Shown piece after piece: positions 13,137 to 24,662 of a DNA stretch of 64,000 nt. Origin of the DNA: Cadophora sp. MPI-SDFR-AT-0126 (Eukaryota > Ascomycota > Leotiomycetes > Helotiales > Ploettnerulaceae); assembly GCA_020747065.1 (NCBI GenBank), contig JAGMVK010000016.1, positions 434,001-498,000 of the forward strand, in the 5' to 3' direction. The notes beneath the pieces were generated by a model, which saw only the letters and a list, made by a program, of their open reading frames with translations, was not told where the DNA came from and made no database searches. Every line of letters starts with the position of its first letter. Position 1 is the stretch's first letter. The position numbers were made by a program, and so were the translations under genes.

Positions 13137-13678
13137 GGACGTTACGGAGTGGGTTTTACTGCGGGTACTTTATGATGGAACATAGGGTTGGGTGAACGAG
13201 TAATGATATTGTTTATGACATGAGTGGGACGGAATGATGCTTCCATACAATGTGTTCCTTTAAGCCTTCATGCTTTTCTCCTATGCCATACCATAACGCT
13301 AAAGTAGCGCAAATGGCGTCCTTGCGCACAGTTCCCGTCTCTGTTATTACTGATGTTGCTGAGCTTGGCAGATATATATGTTGTCAATGGAGCTTTCGTT
13401 AACCGAGATATTCCTAATAGAAAAGGGGTTAGCTGGGGTTAATGGGATTTCCTTCGGAGCCAGCTCCAAAAGAAAGAATGATGGACAAATTAATAGAATT
13501 CCATCATGAGATGCTGTAAGTCTGATCTAGCGACCACTTGCATTCGCTGTCACTGTCCAGAAAACATACAGTCTTGCAACCGCGTCAAGAGGTCTCAAAG
13601 AGAGTCAGAGCTAGCCACCGATCGAGTAAGTCCCCAAAGAAGGCACGGCAAAATGTCCAATAGTTGTCTTGATTAGAT
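13137..13678. other. Convergent 3' region between ceramidase and HGH1
   Basis: Two genes end facing each other here. No gene or structured element is recognised in the 540 bp. Confidence 0.6.
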
Positions 13679-15048
13679 CTATACTTCGACTATCTTGTCG
13701 TCATCATCGTCGTCATCATCTTCCTCCACATCCTGCTTCGCCCAGCTGCCCGCTCCAGCCGCAATCTGAGGGTGACTTGGCTTTCCATTCCTAGGTATCC
13801 GCTCCAAAGCTTTCATCCCCTCACCAACTTCCTCTCCTTCCTCATCTCTCATCAATACTTGCACTAAACGCTCGCATGCATCTCTGACCTCGTCATGCTC
13901 GACGTGCAGATGCGTCTCTCTAACAATTGGATACACCTTGATCTCACGCATCAGATCTCTCCCCTGACGCGTCGTAGTAAGGAGCATCAGCGTCTCGATA
14001 TGCGTCTGTATGATCAGAGGGTCTGGATCTCTTCTCTTATCGGGAGGCAGCAGCTGAAGATCTGGTAACATAGAACTGCTTTCCTCTTCGGTGAACTCCT
14101 CGTTACCGGTAATAGGCAGCAGCAGATATGGTAGTATATTTATCTCATCCTCATCCAAGAAAGCCGAGTGGGCATCGATCTCAAATGCAACATTCTTGAT
14201 CGTCGACGCTACGCCTTTCCGCCTGATATCCGATTTGTGTTCTGTGAAAACGACGAGTTTCGTTAATGGGACGACACCATCATATTCTTGCTTCGTGAGG
14301 AAGTACTGTCGTCCTTCTTTGTGCTTCGCGAGGTCTGCGAACAGGTAGGAGAGGTAGTCGAAGTCCGCCGCTTTGTTGTAGGTGCCGTCTGCGCCTTTGA
14401 CGAACAGATCGAGGAGTTGATCGATCGCCTTGTTATTTGATGCTAGCTCTTTTGGTGCAGGTGCCTCGACTTCCAAGATATCTTTGAGTTCATCGTATTT
14501 GGCTAGGTTTGCTAGCAGCATAGATATGAGGTTCGCGTTGGGTTCGGCGGGGTTCTGGAGGATTGATCAGTCGACGTTGGGGCCCAAGAGCGAGGAGACT
14601 GACATACTGTCACGCGGCTGAGTAATGTCTTGACGAAGTCTTTGTCTGAAGCTAGGTTCTCTAGGATCTCCTTGTCTGCGGTGAGGTTTATGAGAATTGT
14701 CGTCGCATCGTGGGCGATTTTCTGGGTATGTCAACGCGAGTTTTGCCGGCGAGGTTCTGGAGCAGGCATACTTCGTAATCTCGCACCAATAGCTTGAGAT
14801 CTTTTATGGGAAGAAGATCATTTGTCTTGAATATCGCGGCATCGGTAAGGGAATATGGGACGAGGTTCTCAACAGCTGAGCCGAATGGTCAATTTCTCTG
14901 GCTTACTGGATGGATGCTGTTGAGCCTTACCAAGCTGTCGGACTTGGGTGTTGCCGTGAGAGACAAAGTCGACCAGCTGTGTAGTATATCAGCAGTAAAT
15001 TCTGTTAAAAATTGAGGCCATATGTACTTGTTCCAATTCAGTAGGCAT
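13679..15048 (-). CDS. HGH1: HGH1-family armadillo-like chaperone (386 aa)
   Basis: Five minus-strand exons: 15048-15028, 14976-14931, 14875-14772, 14721-14608 and 14554-13679. The first codes only MPTELEQ. The protein is a helical-repeat cytosolic factor; yeast HGH1 is known to help fold elongation factor eEF2 with the TRiC chaperonin. Diagnostic segments include LVDFVSHGNTQVRQLAVENL, FKTNDLLPIKDLK, ISMLLANLAKYDE and, late in the protein, DACERLVQVLMRDEE. The C-terminus ends with a run of eight aspartates and KIVEV. The length fits the family (about 390 residues). It is divergent from the P450 gene, separated by about 420 bp. The multi-exon join reproduces an uninterrupted family-like sequence, so the model is firm. 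Confidence 0.96.
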
Positions 15049-15465
15049 TTGGTGGAATGTTGTTGACTCTATTCAGATTCTCCCCGCCCCTCTACATCAT
15101 CTTGCCTTCAAAAAAGTTTTGGAGGGGTCGAATTCTGCCGCCATACACCGCCCGCATGATTATTATCATCATCATTGGTATCTCGTCGAGCCTGCTTCAC
15201 TCCATCTATCCAGCCATGCATAGGATGCTGTGAGAGCAGCGGATGCCCAATGAAAGACAGAGCAGAGACCCGCTGGCATAGTCGACCAACCAGAGCCCTG
15301 CGGGAGCTGTAGGTTCACGAGGCCAAGACCCCGACGGCGCATTGTGTGAAGTTGTACGGCGACATATAAGCCGGTATCCATCCATAGGCTTTGAAAGATT
15401 TCGGGTACTTTGCTTGCTCTCTCCATGAATCAGACTCCATCCATCGAATTGTGTTAACTTCCAAG
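15049..15465. promoter_or_regulatory. Shared divergent region between HGH1 and P450
   Basis: This is a head-to-head spacer of 417 bp. A short ATT/ATC-rich stretch lies near 15160-15180. No specific site is recognised. Confidence 0.45.
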
Positions 15466-17297
15466 ATGGTGAGCGTGACACGAATATCATTTGTGCTTGC
15501 AACCCTTACCCTGGGAGTATATGCTGCGAATCACTCTGCCTCATCATTTTCATATACAAGAGCTTCGTTATTTGCATTATTATTCTACATTCCACTACAT
15601 GTAGCTTGGGGTCTCTTCCTATATCCTCTCTATTTCAGCCCTTTCCTTGCCTTACCACAGGCGCCAGTAAGTTGATCCTCTGCCTCAAGCTTCGACTCAG
15701 CTGAAATAGCCTTAGCGCGAGGGTGGATGGAGGTCGTTCTTCAAACCTCGAGACTCGAGACAAATGCTCAGATGGATGGAATCCATTCCAAATGATGGGC
15801 TTATTCGGTATCTTGAGATATTCAACACGGAAGTGGTCGCTGTCACGACTCCAAGGGGAGCTGCTGAGTTCCTGCAAGCCAGAGCGGATCAATACGCCAG
15901 AAATCCAAGGAACAGGGCCATACTAGAGAACGTTATGGGCACTGGTCTTGTCGTCGCGGAAGGAATGGATCATAAAGTACTTGCTCCAACATTTGTCGTA
16001 GCTAGATCTAACAAGTCAAGTATCAACGGAAACATCTCCTGCCGGCTTTCAATGCCAGAGTAATCAAAAATCTCTATCCATCATTCTGGACTAAAGCTGC
16101 CGAAATGGTCACTCTTATCAAGCGCGAAATCGAGACCGGACCCAAAGCTGAGAAAGCCTCTGCACCAGTGAACATTGACGACTGGGCTGGTCGTGTTGCT
16201 CTTGACATTATCGGGCAATCAGGCTTCGGCTCGGACTTTTCATCTCTCTCGGATCCTCATACAGCTCTCAACACGTCCTACCGAGCAGCTTTCGCACCAA
16301 GAGGAAATGCTCAATTGATTTACGTGCTATCTTTCTTCATAAGTCCGAAGTTACTCCATGTGCTTCCTGGGAAGAACAGCATATTATTTCGGGAGGGGAT
16401 AAGATCGGTGACTGAATGGGTCCGAAATCTCCTTCAGGCAAGAGCGGCAGACATGTACAACCATGTTGGTGAACCGAATTACATCGATAACAATGGTCAG
16501 AGAGATATCATCGCAGCCGCCATGAAGACAAAGGCGTTCAGTACAGAGGATCTAGTGCATCAATCAAAAACCCTGTTGGGAGCCGGTCATGAAACGTAAG
16601 TTTACCTCCAAGCGCTTGGAATGACTACTGACGAAAAAGATCTGCCACGGCCGTGACTTGGGGAATCTACGTCCTCTCTCAGCCCCGCTATGCACACATC
16701 CAGCACCGCCTTCGCGAAGAAATTCGAGCCAACCTCCCTAGCCCATCATCAGGGATTGAAGTGACAGCGGATATGCTCGACAAGCTCCCATATCTCGATG
16801 CAGTGAGCAAGGAGATTATACGAGTCTATGCGCCAATACCTGTCGTTGGACGTGTAGCTCAGCAAGACACGGACCTTCTCGGAGTAAAAATCCCCAAGGG
16901 CACTCTGATTCGATTGCATATATGGGCAATGAACCAAGCGAAGCAGTTCTGGGGTGACGATGCCCATGAGTTCAATCCAGAGCGGTGGCTTGTGGGCACG
17001 GAGAGGGCGATCGGAGGTGCAACGGATAGTCTAGCGTATCTGACTTTTGGTCATGGTCCTAAAAGCTGTATCGGGAGAGGCAAGTTTCTCATCAATCGAG
17101 TAGATCTGACAGTTGCTGACCAGACGGCAGGATTTGCGATTGGGGAGAATAAAGCGATCTTGGCTGCTTTGATTGGCAGTTTTGACTTCAAGCCCGTTCC
17201 TGGGACAGACCCTGATGATATCAATATTCTCTGGAGGATTACAGCAAGAATCATTGGAGGGTATGATGTACAGACTACTGTGCTTGAAGGATGGTAA
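15466..17297 (+). CDS. Cytochrome P450 monooxygenase (547 aa)
   Basis: Exons are 15466-15666, 15716-15976, 16021-16595, 16640-17079 and 17131-17297. It is a heme-thiolate monooxygenase tethered to the ER by N-terminal hydrophobic segments (about residues 5-20 and 35-60). Visible motifs are GMDHKYQRKHLLPAF in the C helix, the oxygen-binding GAGHETS in the I helix, KEIIR (ExxR), FNPERW, and the heme loop FGHGPKSCIG with Cys489. The protein ends TVLEGW. The last intron starts with GCAAGT (17080-17130, 51 bp); removing it restores CIGRGFAIGENKAILAAL as in other P450s, whereas reading through inserts 17 unrelated residues. The substrate is unknown and no biosynthetic cluster flanks it. It may respond to the same promoter region as HGH1, which is only inference. 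Confidence 0.94.
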
Positions 17298-18066
17298 TCT
17301 TTTTGGTACATTAACCTCGTCATATCAGAGGCTACGCATAGGGCGTTCAGGATGGAAAGTCGGACCTTCTGGAATGGAATGCTGCAATAAACGAAACTGA
17401 ATCGAGCGGCATTTGGTAATGTGTAAATTTCAATTTGGCATTGATTTTCATTGGAAGTCCGGGAAATGCCTTGCGACATCAGAACGGTCATGGCTGCCCC
17501 AAAACTGCATATACTTGAGGCGAGCGTAAGCCCTCCTTGCAGGAGTTGTAGAGCTTTACTCTGGGGGAGGATTCATCTCATTCCTCATAATGACATGATC
17601 TGCCGTGCCAATCACGACTGGAGTTGTGTCACAGCAAATGGCGGGGTAAATTTAGGGAGGTAATCGCTCACCAATCCTTCGGAACAGAGACACCCCTCCA
17701 CATCATAGCTCTCTTCGGCACTACGCTCATGAGCTTTCTTGAGAACACAGTACGCACAAAATCGCAAAGAAAATGAGATCTTGATCATCTAGCAGACCCT
17801 CAAACGGCTCTGACGTCAACCCATAATACCAATCCAAATTGCGGAGAGTGACAGGAAACGTCAGGTTCCAAGTTTGTGGTTTTTTGCCACACATGCCTGT
17901 GCCTCGTTACGCAATCTGACAAGGCAACCACGACATCTCGTACCCATATCCAAACACCTACATATAAGTCAAATCACCCCAGCTTCCACGCCGTCTCTTT
18001 TCTCCAAAGTCATTGATTCCAATTTTCAGATTGGAAGAATTAGAATCAGCTCAATCAATTCCTAAA
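17298..18066. other. Gene-free stretch
   Basis: About 770 bp follow the P450 stop. No coding exon or RNA gene is recognised; the distal part is presumably promoter and leader of the next small gene. Confidence 0.5.
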
Positions 18067-18707
18067 ATGAGTTCCTCGATTCACACTGCCCTGTTGGAGG
18101 GTACATACCTCCTTCAAGCCTTCATTGCTGGCCTCGAAGTCTCCCAATTATATTTCTTTAACACGGAGAGATATACTCACCACCTCGCCAGCTATCTGTA
18201 AGCCCCTCTTCTCCTCCACCAACCTCCCGAAACCGCAACATCACACCACACCGCCTTTCGCAACCTCCCAAATCATCGACTGACCAATTCCCAGAACCCA
18301 CGCCATCGCTCCCATCCTCGCTCTAGCACTCCTCCTCACTGTGCTCACACAGCTCCGACTCTCCTCACCAACACGGAAGCAAACCCTCCGCATCGAGTTC
18401 ATCAAATCTGGACTCGTCACCATCTTGTGGATCTGGATTGTTGTGTGGAGTTGGGCATTCTGGGGGAATAGGAATGGGCATGGGACGGTGCATAAGATCG
18501 TCTCGACTGTTGTGTCGTTGGTTTTTGCTGGGTATGTTGTTTCCACTGTTTATTCTTTGTGCTAAATCGGAGAGAGTATGGAAGTCTAATGTAAGATGCT
18601 AATCGTTTCATAGTGGCATTTACTACTCCACGTTGATCGTTGCTTGGAGGAGCGAACGCGGGAGGATCTCCTTGAGAGATGAGGCTGGGTCACTTTTGCC
18701 TCACTAG
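18067..18707 (+). CDS. Small multi-pass membrane protein of unknown function (153 aa)
   Basis: Exons are 18067-18197, 18295-18531 and 18614-18707, joined in frame by GT-AG introns. The protein has about four hydrophobic segments: around residues 7-30, 46-65 (APILALALLLTVL), 85-105 (LVTILWIWIVVWSWAF) and 115-140 (STVVSLVFAGGIYYSTLIVAW). It ends in a short polar tail. The clean splicing, ATG after an A-rich context (CCTAAAATG) and maintained hydrophobicity across junctions support a real gene. I do not recognise the family and assign no function. Confidence 0.72.
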
Positions 18708-19623
18708 AGAGCAGCTTCCATGGAAACTGAGCAAGTACTGGGCAGGCTATTTCTTGACCACATATCGAGGATCGAGACTGCCTGTTTCAGACTCGCTACA
18801 GCCTGCCTATGTTACTGCATCTAGTGGGGAGGTAGTACGTTCGGAATACTGACAATCGAAAGTATGGATGAAATGATGAACGAGACACATTGGACTGAAA
18901 GAACCAAGGAAAATTGATTTCAAGGGGCTATTTCATTTTCTTCTGGGCAGTTCGTTTGAATTTGAAAAGCAAAATTTCGTGTAGCATCAATGGAGTTTTA
19001 TTTCTGAGTCAAATGGCCCTGACGTCTCTGCTTTGGCCCTCACCCAGTAATTGTCAGTAAAGAGGACTTAGTCACCAAGAGGACCCGCATCTGATAGATT
19101 ATTGATGGGCCGGTCTCAATAGCACCCAACGCAAACCCCTACTACCATGAGTTTTCGGCGACTCAGAAATTGTTTGTTGTTTTATAGTGGACCATTCGCT
19201 TAATGCTTGAGACGGCAAACGGGGCACATCAACTTCCGCAATGTCAAGAATTCAAAGGGAGTTGAAATTAATCGTCCGCGCTTGTAAGAGGAACATGAAG
19301 CTACCCGACATGACTAGTAGACATCATGGTCATAGCCCTAGCCAATGTAGGAGGTTGGTGAAGGCGAAGGTGCCGAGTTCGAGGTGGACTATGACGAGGG
19401 ATCATTGACGGCGGGGGATCAGGCTGCATAAGCGTCGTATGGTAAAGCCTACGTTTAAGAAGTTTGAATATATAAGTTTTGCTGCGTACTTCACATCACT
19501 AGAGAGAGACTTATACAAAGATATTGAGATAGATGTAGTGGAGGTGGTATCTAGAAATCGAAACGTAATTTACAAATGCTTCAAAACATGCCTCAAACGC
19601 CCAAAGGAGAAATGACGGGCACG
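18708..19623. other. Gene-free stretch of about 0.9 kb
   Basis: No gene is supported. A short acidic open stretch (19349-19432) behind an AG and a 55-codon ATG frame (19241-19408) occur but cannot be connected into a model. Confidence 0.45.
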
Positions 19624-20414
19624 TCATACCTCACTCTTCTTCTTCTTCAAACTCATCAAATACTTCGTCCCCGCCCTCAAAAGCCCCCATGAAGCAATCT
19701 CATGCAACCACTTCACAAAACCCTTCTCTAAATGCATCAACTCCTTCTCCCCGGCAACCTTCCACACAACCGTCTCACTACTACAAACCAACTCGTCTCC
19801 CCTCCTCTCAATCGAAACCACCAACCTCCCACCCTTCATAACGCCCAACAACGGCGTCATCTCAAACTCGACTTTTCCTTCACTGCGCGCTACCACGCGA
19901 TACATACCTTGGACAACGTCTCCGATTTTGAAGTTAAGGGTGTTGATATATGTCGGCTCGTAGGTCTTACGCTCGTCAGGGCTGGCGAGAGCTTTCATGA
20001 CGTACGCTTGTGGCAGACGGGCGAAGCGACACATGGTGTGTCTGAGATACAGAATGACGAGTTCGTCTGAACTGAGATCTGGCACTTTGGAGGCGGGTAT
20101 TGATTTGTGTGCCCACTGGAGATCGGTAATGGGTGAGTATGATCTAATCGTTGGATAGACTTCTCAGCTAGGGAGGCAATGTGGATGCTACGTACATCGT
20201 GAAACATGACATGATCTGATGAGAGAGCTTCATCTGGAATCGATGAAATAGTCTTCTTGATCGAAGGCGTGAGACGTTTGAGTTCTTTCCCATGGTTCAC
20301 GAATCGAGAGAGAGACCAGTGCATATACAGTACATTGGCAATGGGAGCGCCGATGAGAAGCGCTGAAGCGAGGAGTTTGGGATACCTGGTGAGGTAGGAT
20401 ACGTAGTGATTCAT
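19624..20414 (-). CDS. Conserved-looking fungal protein with one N-terminal membrane segment (236 aa)
   Basis: Exons are 20414-20196 and 20115-19624 on the minus strand, with a GTACGT donor and CTCCAG acceptor in phase 0. Near the N-terminus a hydrophobic stretch (LLASALLIGAPIANVLYM) probably spans a membrane. The soluble part has no known catalytic motif; it ends with a lysine run (SLKKKKSEV). The ATG at 20414 is preferred because it precedes the hydrophobic segment closely. An in-frame ATG at 20537 would add 41 residues, but an intron-like AG lies between. I do not recognise the family; it resembles fungal hypothetical membrane proteins only in composition. Confidence 0.72.
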
Positions 20415-22367
20415 TGTGAAAATTTGCTGCTGTTCACCTGTTGGGCCAAAAGAGGGTTTGGGTAAGTGTAACCATAAATATGAAGTTGAGTTCAGATGGC
20501 TTGTTGCCATCGTCGTCGTGTTCGAAGGATCGGACAAATATTACCCGGGACTAAGTACTGCACCCCGCAGGGCTGGAAATCCCCGGCTTTGGCGAAGTGG
20601 TGCCAAGTCTCTACGCGAGCACTTATGTCAACAGCAGCACAGTCGTAGTAAACAACACTTCGAGCATGTGTTTATTATTGCTTCATGGTAGTCGTTTATT
20701 GAAAGATGTTGGTAAGTAGGTTATAAAGCGCATCACGCAATTCTACTTCGGGGGCGCCCTCTCCCGTCATGAAATTGCTGGCATTGCTGTTCCAAGTGTG
20801 GAAGGCCTCACTTCATCTTGAAAACTCGACAGAGATTCATTCTCCACGGAAAGTGCCAACCTTCATCTCAACAACATCACTTCCCGTTGCGAATCGATTG
20901 TTGAGGAGTAGGGGCTTTCCTCGGAAACCTCCACTTAAGACACGCTCATACCGTGCTCTAGATGCTGAGCAAGGAGCCATTGGCACATTCAGTTACTTCC
21001 GATTTTGACATAACATCGCCACAAATCCCAAGACATTGTTGCTGCTACTTACGACTCAGCAATATTTGGTGCTGCTCATATCCTACGAACCAAGAAGTGA
21101 CGTATCGCTTGTATTCGCTACCACAAACTCAATGGTGCTGGTCCCTACTTTAGGCTCTACACCCTCACGTCACCCCGTCAGAGCGCTAATAGCATAGCAT
21201 GGTCAAGAGGAGTATAGTGAATCAACACTAGACAGATGCCCTCTGCTGTTATTCACCAGCCATTCTGAGCGCGGCTTCAAGCCTAGTCATAAGTGAATCC
21301 TAGTCTGCACACGACCAACTTTGGTCCAAACTTTTGACAGTATATGTAATGAATTTAGAAAATACCTCCCGCCAACCGGCATAGGACGCACGACGAAATG
21401 AAAATCCGTAAAGTATTTAACTCGAATACCCAAATCCTAACAGCTGGTTGAAGACGGTACAGCAAGAGAACAGCGTAATAGACACTTGCGTAATCCCGAG
21501 ACCGCTGAGGAACATAAAACCGAGAACCAAATGAAAACCGAGAATAAATAAAAACCGAGAATTTAAAAAATATCCCGGGGAAAAACCGTCGTAAAAAGCA
21601 AATCCGTATCGAAGGGTTTGTTCTTCCACCAGCCGGTGGGAGTTTGTTTTATCTTTCTTCTCTATAGAACTTTTTTTTATCCCTTCTGGGTCGTGGTCAT
21701 TTTGGCACTTTCCCCGAAATGTCAATACATAGAGGACTCGGTTAATCAGGAGGAAATAGAAATCCCTCGCAAGAGTCGTATAACTGCTTGCTATTCACCT
21801 CTCACACGGTACTCAAATAGTCACCTCTCTGATAATCCTTTGACTATAATCCACGGTATGAAAGGAACAGATGTAGACTCACTTGCCTATGGATACGTGG
21901 GCGAAGCGAGATCTATAAAGGGGTTGAAGGAGCCGAGTTATCGTCATGGAGTTAGCGCTTTTCTCTTAAGCATGTATATTTTGTTTTGTGCATTGCTGAT
22001 TCATTCGATGAAGGAACAGGAACGTGTGAGCTCCTTGTGGTGCGCCACGGAACCCCCCCGCAGGATAGTCATGTTGTAGAGAGCTACAAGATTAGCGGAC
22101 ATGAAGGATGTGATAACGAGAACGGTCCATTTTGAGACACAGGTGCATTACACTAACATCATAGCATGATTCTCTTAAAAAAAAAAGGACTGCAGACAGG
22201 AGAAAAGCCAGAGCATCAATTTTAGTTGTGAGTAGACAGGAGACACAGCTAATAGTCGTGGGACAAACATTCTCCCAATGAAGCATGAAGCGCACAAGAC
22301 GGTCGAGAATACATAACATATATCAATATACCAAGCATAACCATATTACAATCAAGCCTCACCTGAA
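20415..22367. other. Gene-poor stretch of about 2 kb with short repeat
   Basis: No convincing gene is seen. The region 21340-21620 is AT-rich and holds a short direct repeat (listed separately). A 153-codon frame at 21618-22079 begins in it but lacks recognisable content. Confidence 0.45.
21516..21561. repeat. Three direct copies of an 11-bp element (AAAACCGAGAA)
   Basis: Copies lie at 21516-21526, 21534-21544 and 21551-21561, spaced 17-18 bp apart in AT-rich DNA. They could be a small tandem array or part of a degraded element. Confidence 0.7.
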
Positions 22368-22814
22368 ATGTCGACAGCCTCAAATGCAGAGAGTTTCATT
22401 GGCCCGGCCCCACCACCACCACCACTAGCTTGGCAGTATACCCCAGCTCTCCCCGCATTCAAGATCCGAACTTCTCCGAGACTTGCCTTCACCCGGATAC
22501 TCAAGGGATTTGGAACTTCAGGTGTCCGTGTCTGCCCCAAATTTCAAAGTAACAGTCAAGATACATCATCATCCGAAAAATGCGAGGTTGTTCTGTTGAG
22601 AAGCATGCAGCAAGGATTCGAATTGTCCTGTCGCTTGCCTTTCACCCGAAAAGCGCGATGCATTGACTTGCCGAGGGGCCAGCACTTTTTCGAATGGAGT
22701 CGTCATAAAACATCCCCAGCCGCGTCCATTCTGTTGATTCCCGCTACCGAGAACTCAAATACCGCTGCACCTGTCTCCTTGATCGGCATATCCCCGCCGC
22801 CTAGACTAGAGTAG
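22368..22814 (+). CDS. Possible 148-aa hypothetical protein, proline-rich start
   Basis: A single uninterrupted frame begins MSTASNAESFIGPAPPPPPL and ends SPPPRLE, with a middle segment containing EWSRHKTSP. It precedes the flavocytochrome gene by only about 120 bp. There are no introns and no recognised domain. Composition is compatible with coding DNA, but antisense frames of 62 codons overlap, so this could be chance. No function is proposed. Confidence 0.35.
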   Translation: MSTASNAESFIGPAPPPPPLAWQYTPALPAFKIRTSPRLAFTRILKGFGTSGVRVCPKFQSNSQDTSSSEKCEVVLLRSMQQGFELSCRLPFTRKARCIDLPRGQHFFEWSRHKTSPAASILLIPATENSNTAAPVSLIGISPPPRLE

Positions 22815-22931
22815 AGCTTCTTCTTGCGCCCTCTTGTTATAAATCTCCTTATTCCGTTCATCCCTTGATCTTCTAAATATCGTTCCGCCATTCATTCTAT
22901 CTTATCTCGGTCCAGTTATACTATCGCAGCC

Positions 22932-24662
22932 ATGCCTCTCACAGGTGAAGAAATCGCAAAGCACAACTCGAGAGACTCTTGTTGGGTTATTGTACATGTA
23001 TGATCACTTGAAGGCTCGAGCTGGACAGTCACTGATATATGCGCAGGGCAAAGCATACGATGTGACGGAATTCTTACCTGGTACTTGCCCCCACTTACAA
23101 ATATGCGAGGGCAATTGGGCTGATTCAGACGACAGAACATCCTGGCGGACCCAAGATCATCCTCAAGTATGCCGTAAGTTTGCGAAAGTGCTTCAGGAGG
23201 CATGGGACATTCTGACATTGGGTAGGGAAAAGATGCCACCGAAGAGTACGAACCGATTCATCCTCCTGACACCCTCGACAAGTACCTGGACAAGTCGAAG
23301 CATTTGGGAGAGGTGGATATGAACACAGTTGAGAAAGAGGAGAAGGAAGAATCACAAGAAGAGATCGAGAGACAGGACCGCATTGCTCGCATGCCAATTC
23401 TGGAACAATGTTATAACTTGATGGATTTCGAGGCTGTGGCACGAACAGTCATGAAGAAAACGGCTTGGGCATACTACTCTAGTGGTGCTGATGATGAAAT
23501 TGTAAGAACACTTAGGCATGGATTAAGCCTGTACTGACACTGCAGACTATGAGAGAAAACCACACCGCATTCCACAAGATCTGGTTTCGACCCCGCATCC
23601 TGGTCGATGTTGAGAAGGTCGATTTTTCGACTACTATGCTCGGCACGAAATGCGATCTCCCAGTCTACGTTACCGCCACTGCCCTTGGGAAACTAGGAAA
23701 TCCAGAAGGAGAAGTGGTTTTGACACGAGCAGCCAAGAAGCATAATGTTGTGCAGATGATTCCAACTCTGGCCTCATGTTCATTCGACGAGATTATGGAT
23801 GCAGCAGAAGGAGACCAAGTCCAATGGATGCAACTTTACGTTAACAAAGACCGAGCTATCACAAAGAAGATTGTGCAGCATGCCGAATCTCGTGGGTGCA
23901 AGGGTCTATTTATCACAGTTGATGCTCCTCAGCTTGGTCGCCGGGAGAAGGATATGAGAGTCAAATTCACGGACACTGGATCAAATGTACAGTCTGGAGA
24001 TAAGACGGACAACTCCCAGGGTGCTGCCAGAGCCATTTCCAGTTTTATCGACCCTGCTCTGAGCTGGAAGGATATCCCATGGTTCCAATCGATCACCAAA
24101 ATGCCCATCATCCTCAAGGGTGTCCAACGTGTTGAGGATGTCATTCGAGCTATCGAAGTCGGCTGCCAGGGCGTAGTGCTCTCGAACCATGGAGGCCGTC
24201 AACTTGATTTCGCACGTTCTGGAATTGAAGTCCTTGCTGAAGTCATGCCAGTTCTTCGTGAGCGCGGCTGGGAGAACCGAATTGAGATATTCATTGATGG
24301 CGGTGTGAGAAGAGGTACGGATATCATTAAGGCATTGTGCCTTGGTGCTAAGGGTGTGGGTATTGGAAGACCGTTCTTGTATGCCATGAGCGCCTACGGT
24401 CAACCTGGTGTTGATCGTGCTTTGCAACTTTTGAAGGACGAGATGGAGATGAATATGAGATTGATTGGCTGCTCGAGTGTAGATCAACTGAATCCTACAC
24501 TGGTTGATACCCGAGGTTTGAGCATGCACACTACGGGAGTTCCATCAGATACTTTGGTGAGTTTCGTCAACAGTCCAGGTCAGAAACTCCTGCTAATCGA
24601 AACTTTAGGGCCTTTCAATTTACGACCCATTGGTAAGTCCTATGACGAAGTCCAAGTTGTAG
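22932..24662 (+). CDS. Cytochrome b5-fused FMN alpha-hydroxyacid dehydrogenase (flavocytochrome b2-like, 492 aa), C-terminal SKL
   Basis: Exons are 22932-22997, 23047-23080, 23136-23173, 23226-23501, 23546-24556 and 24609-24662. The N-terminal cytochrome b5 domain (residues about 4-80) has heme ligands His35 in EHPGG and His58 in EPIHPPD. The FMN barrel follows, with YYSSGADDE, WMQLY, the catalytic His353 in SNHGGRQLD, IDGGVRRGTDI and GIGRPF. Such enzymes oxidise L-lactate or related 2-hydroxy acids and pass electrons to cytochrome c or oxygen. Unlike yeast CYB2 there is no mitochondrial presequence before the b5 domain, and the last exon ends TKSKL, a canonical type 1 peroxisomal signal. Peroxisomal location is inferred; the exact substrate cannot be told. 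Confidence 0.95.

Noticed and set aside
19241..19432. Short ATG frame (55 codons) and an acidic open stretch in another frame
   Set aside because: They cannot be joined by a phase-compatible intron into a credible gene.
21618..22079. 153-codon plus-strand frame
   Set aside because: No recognisable domain, starts in AT-rich repeat-like DNA, and no splice-consistent partner exon.
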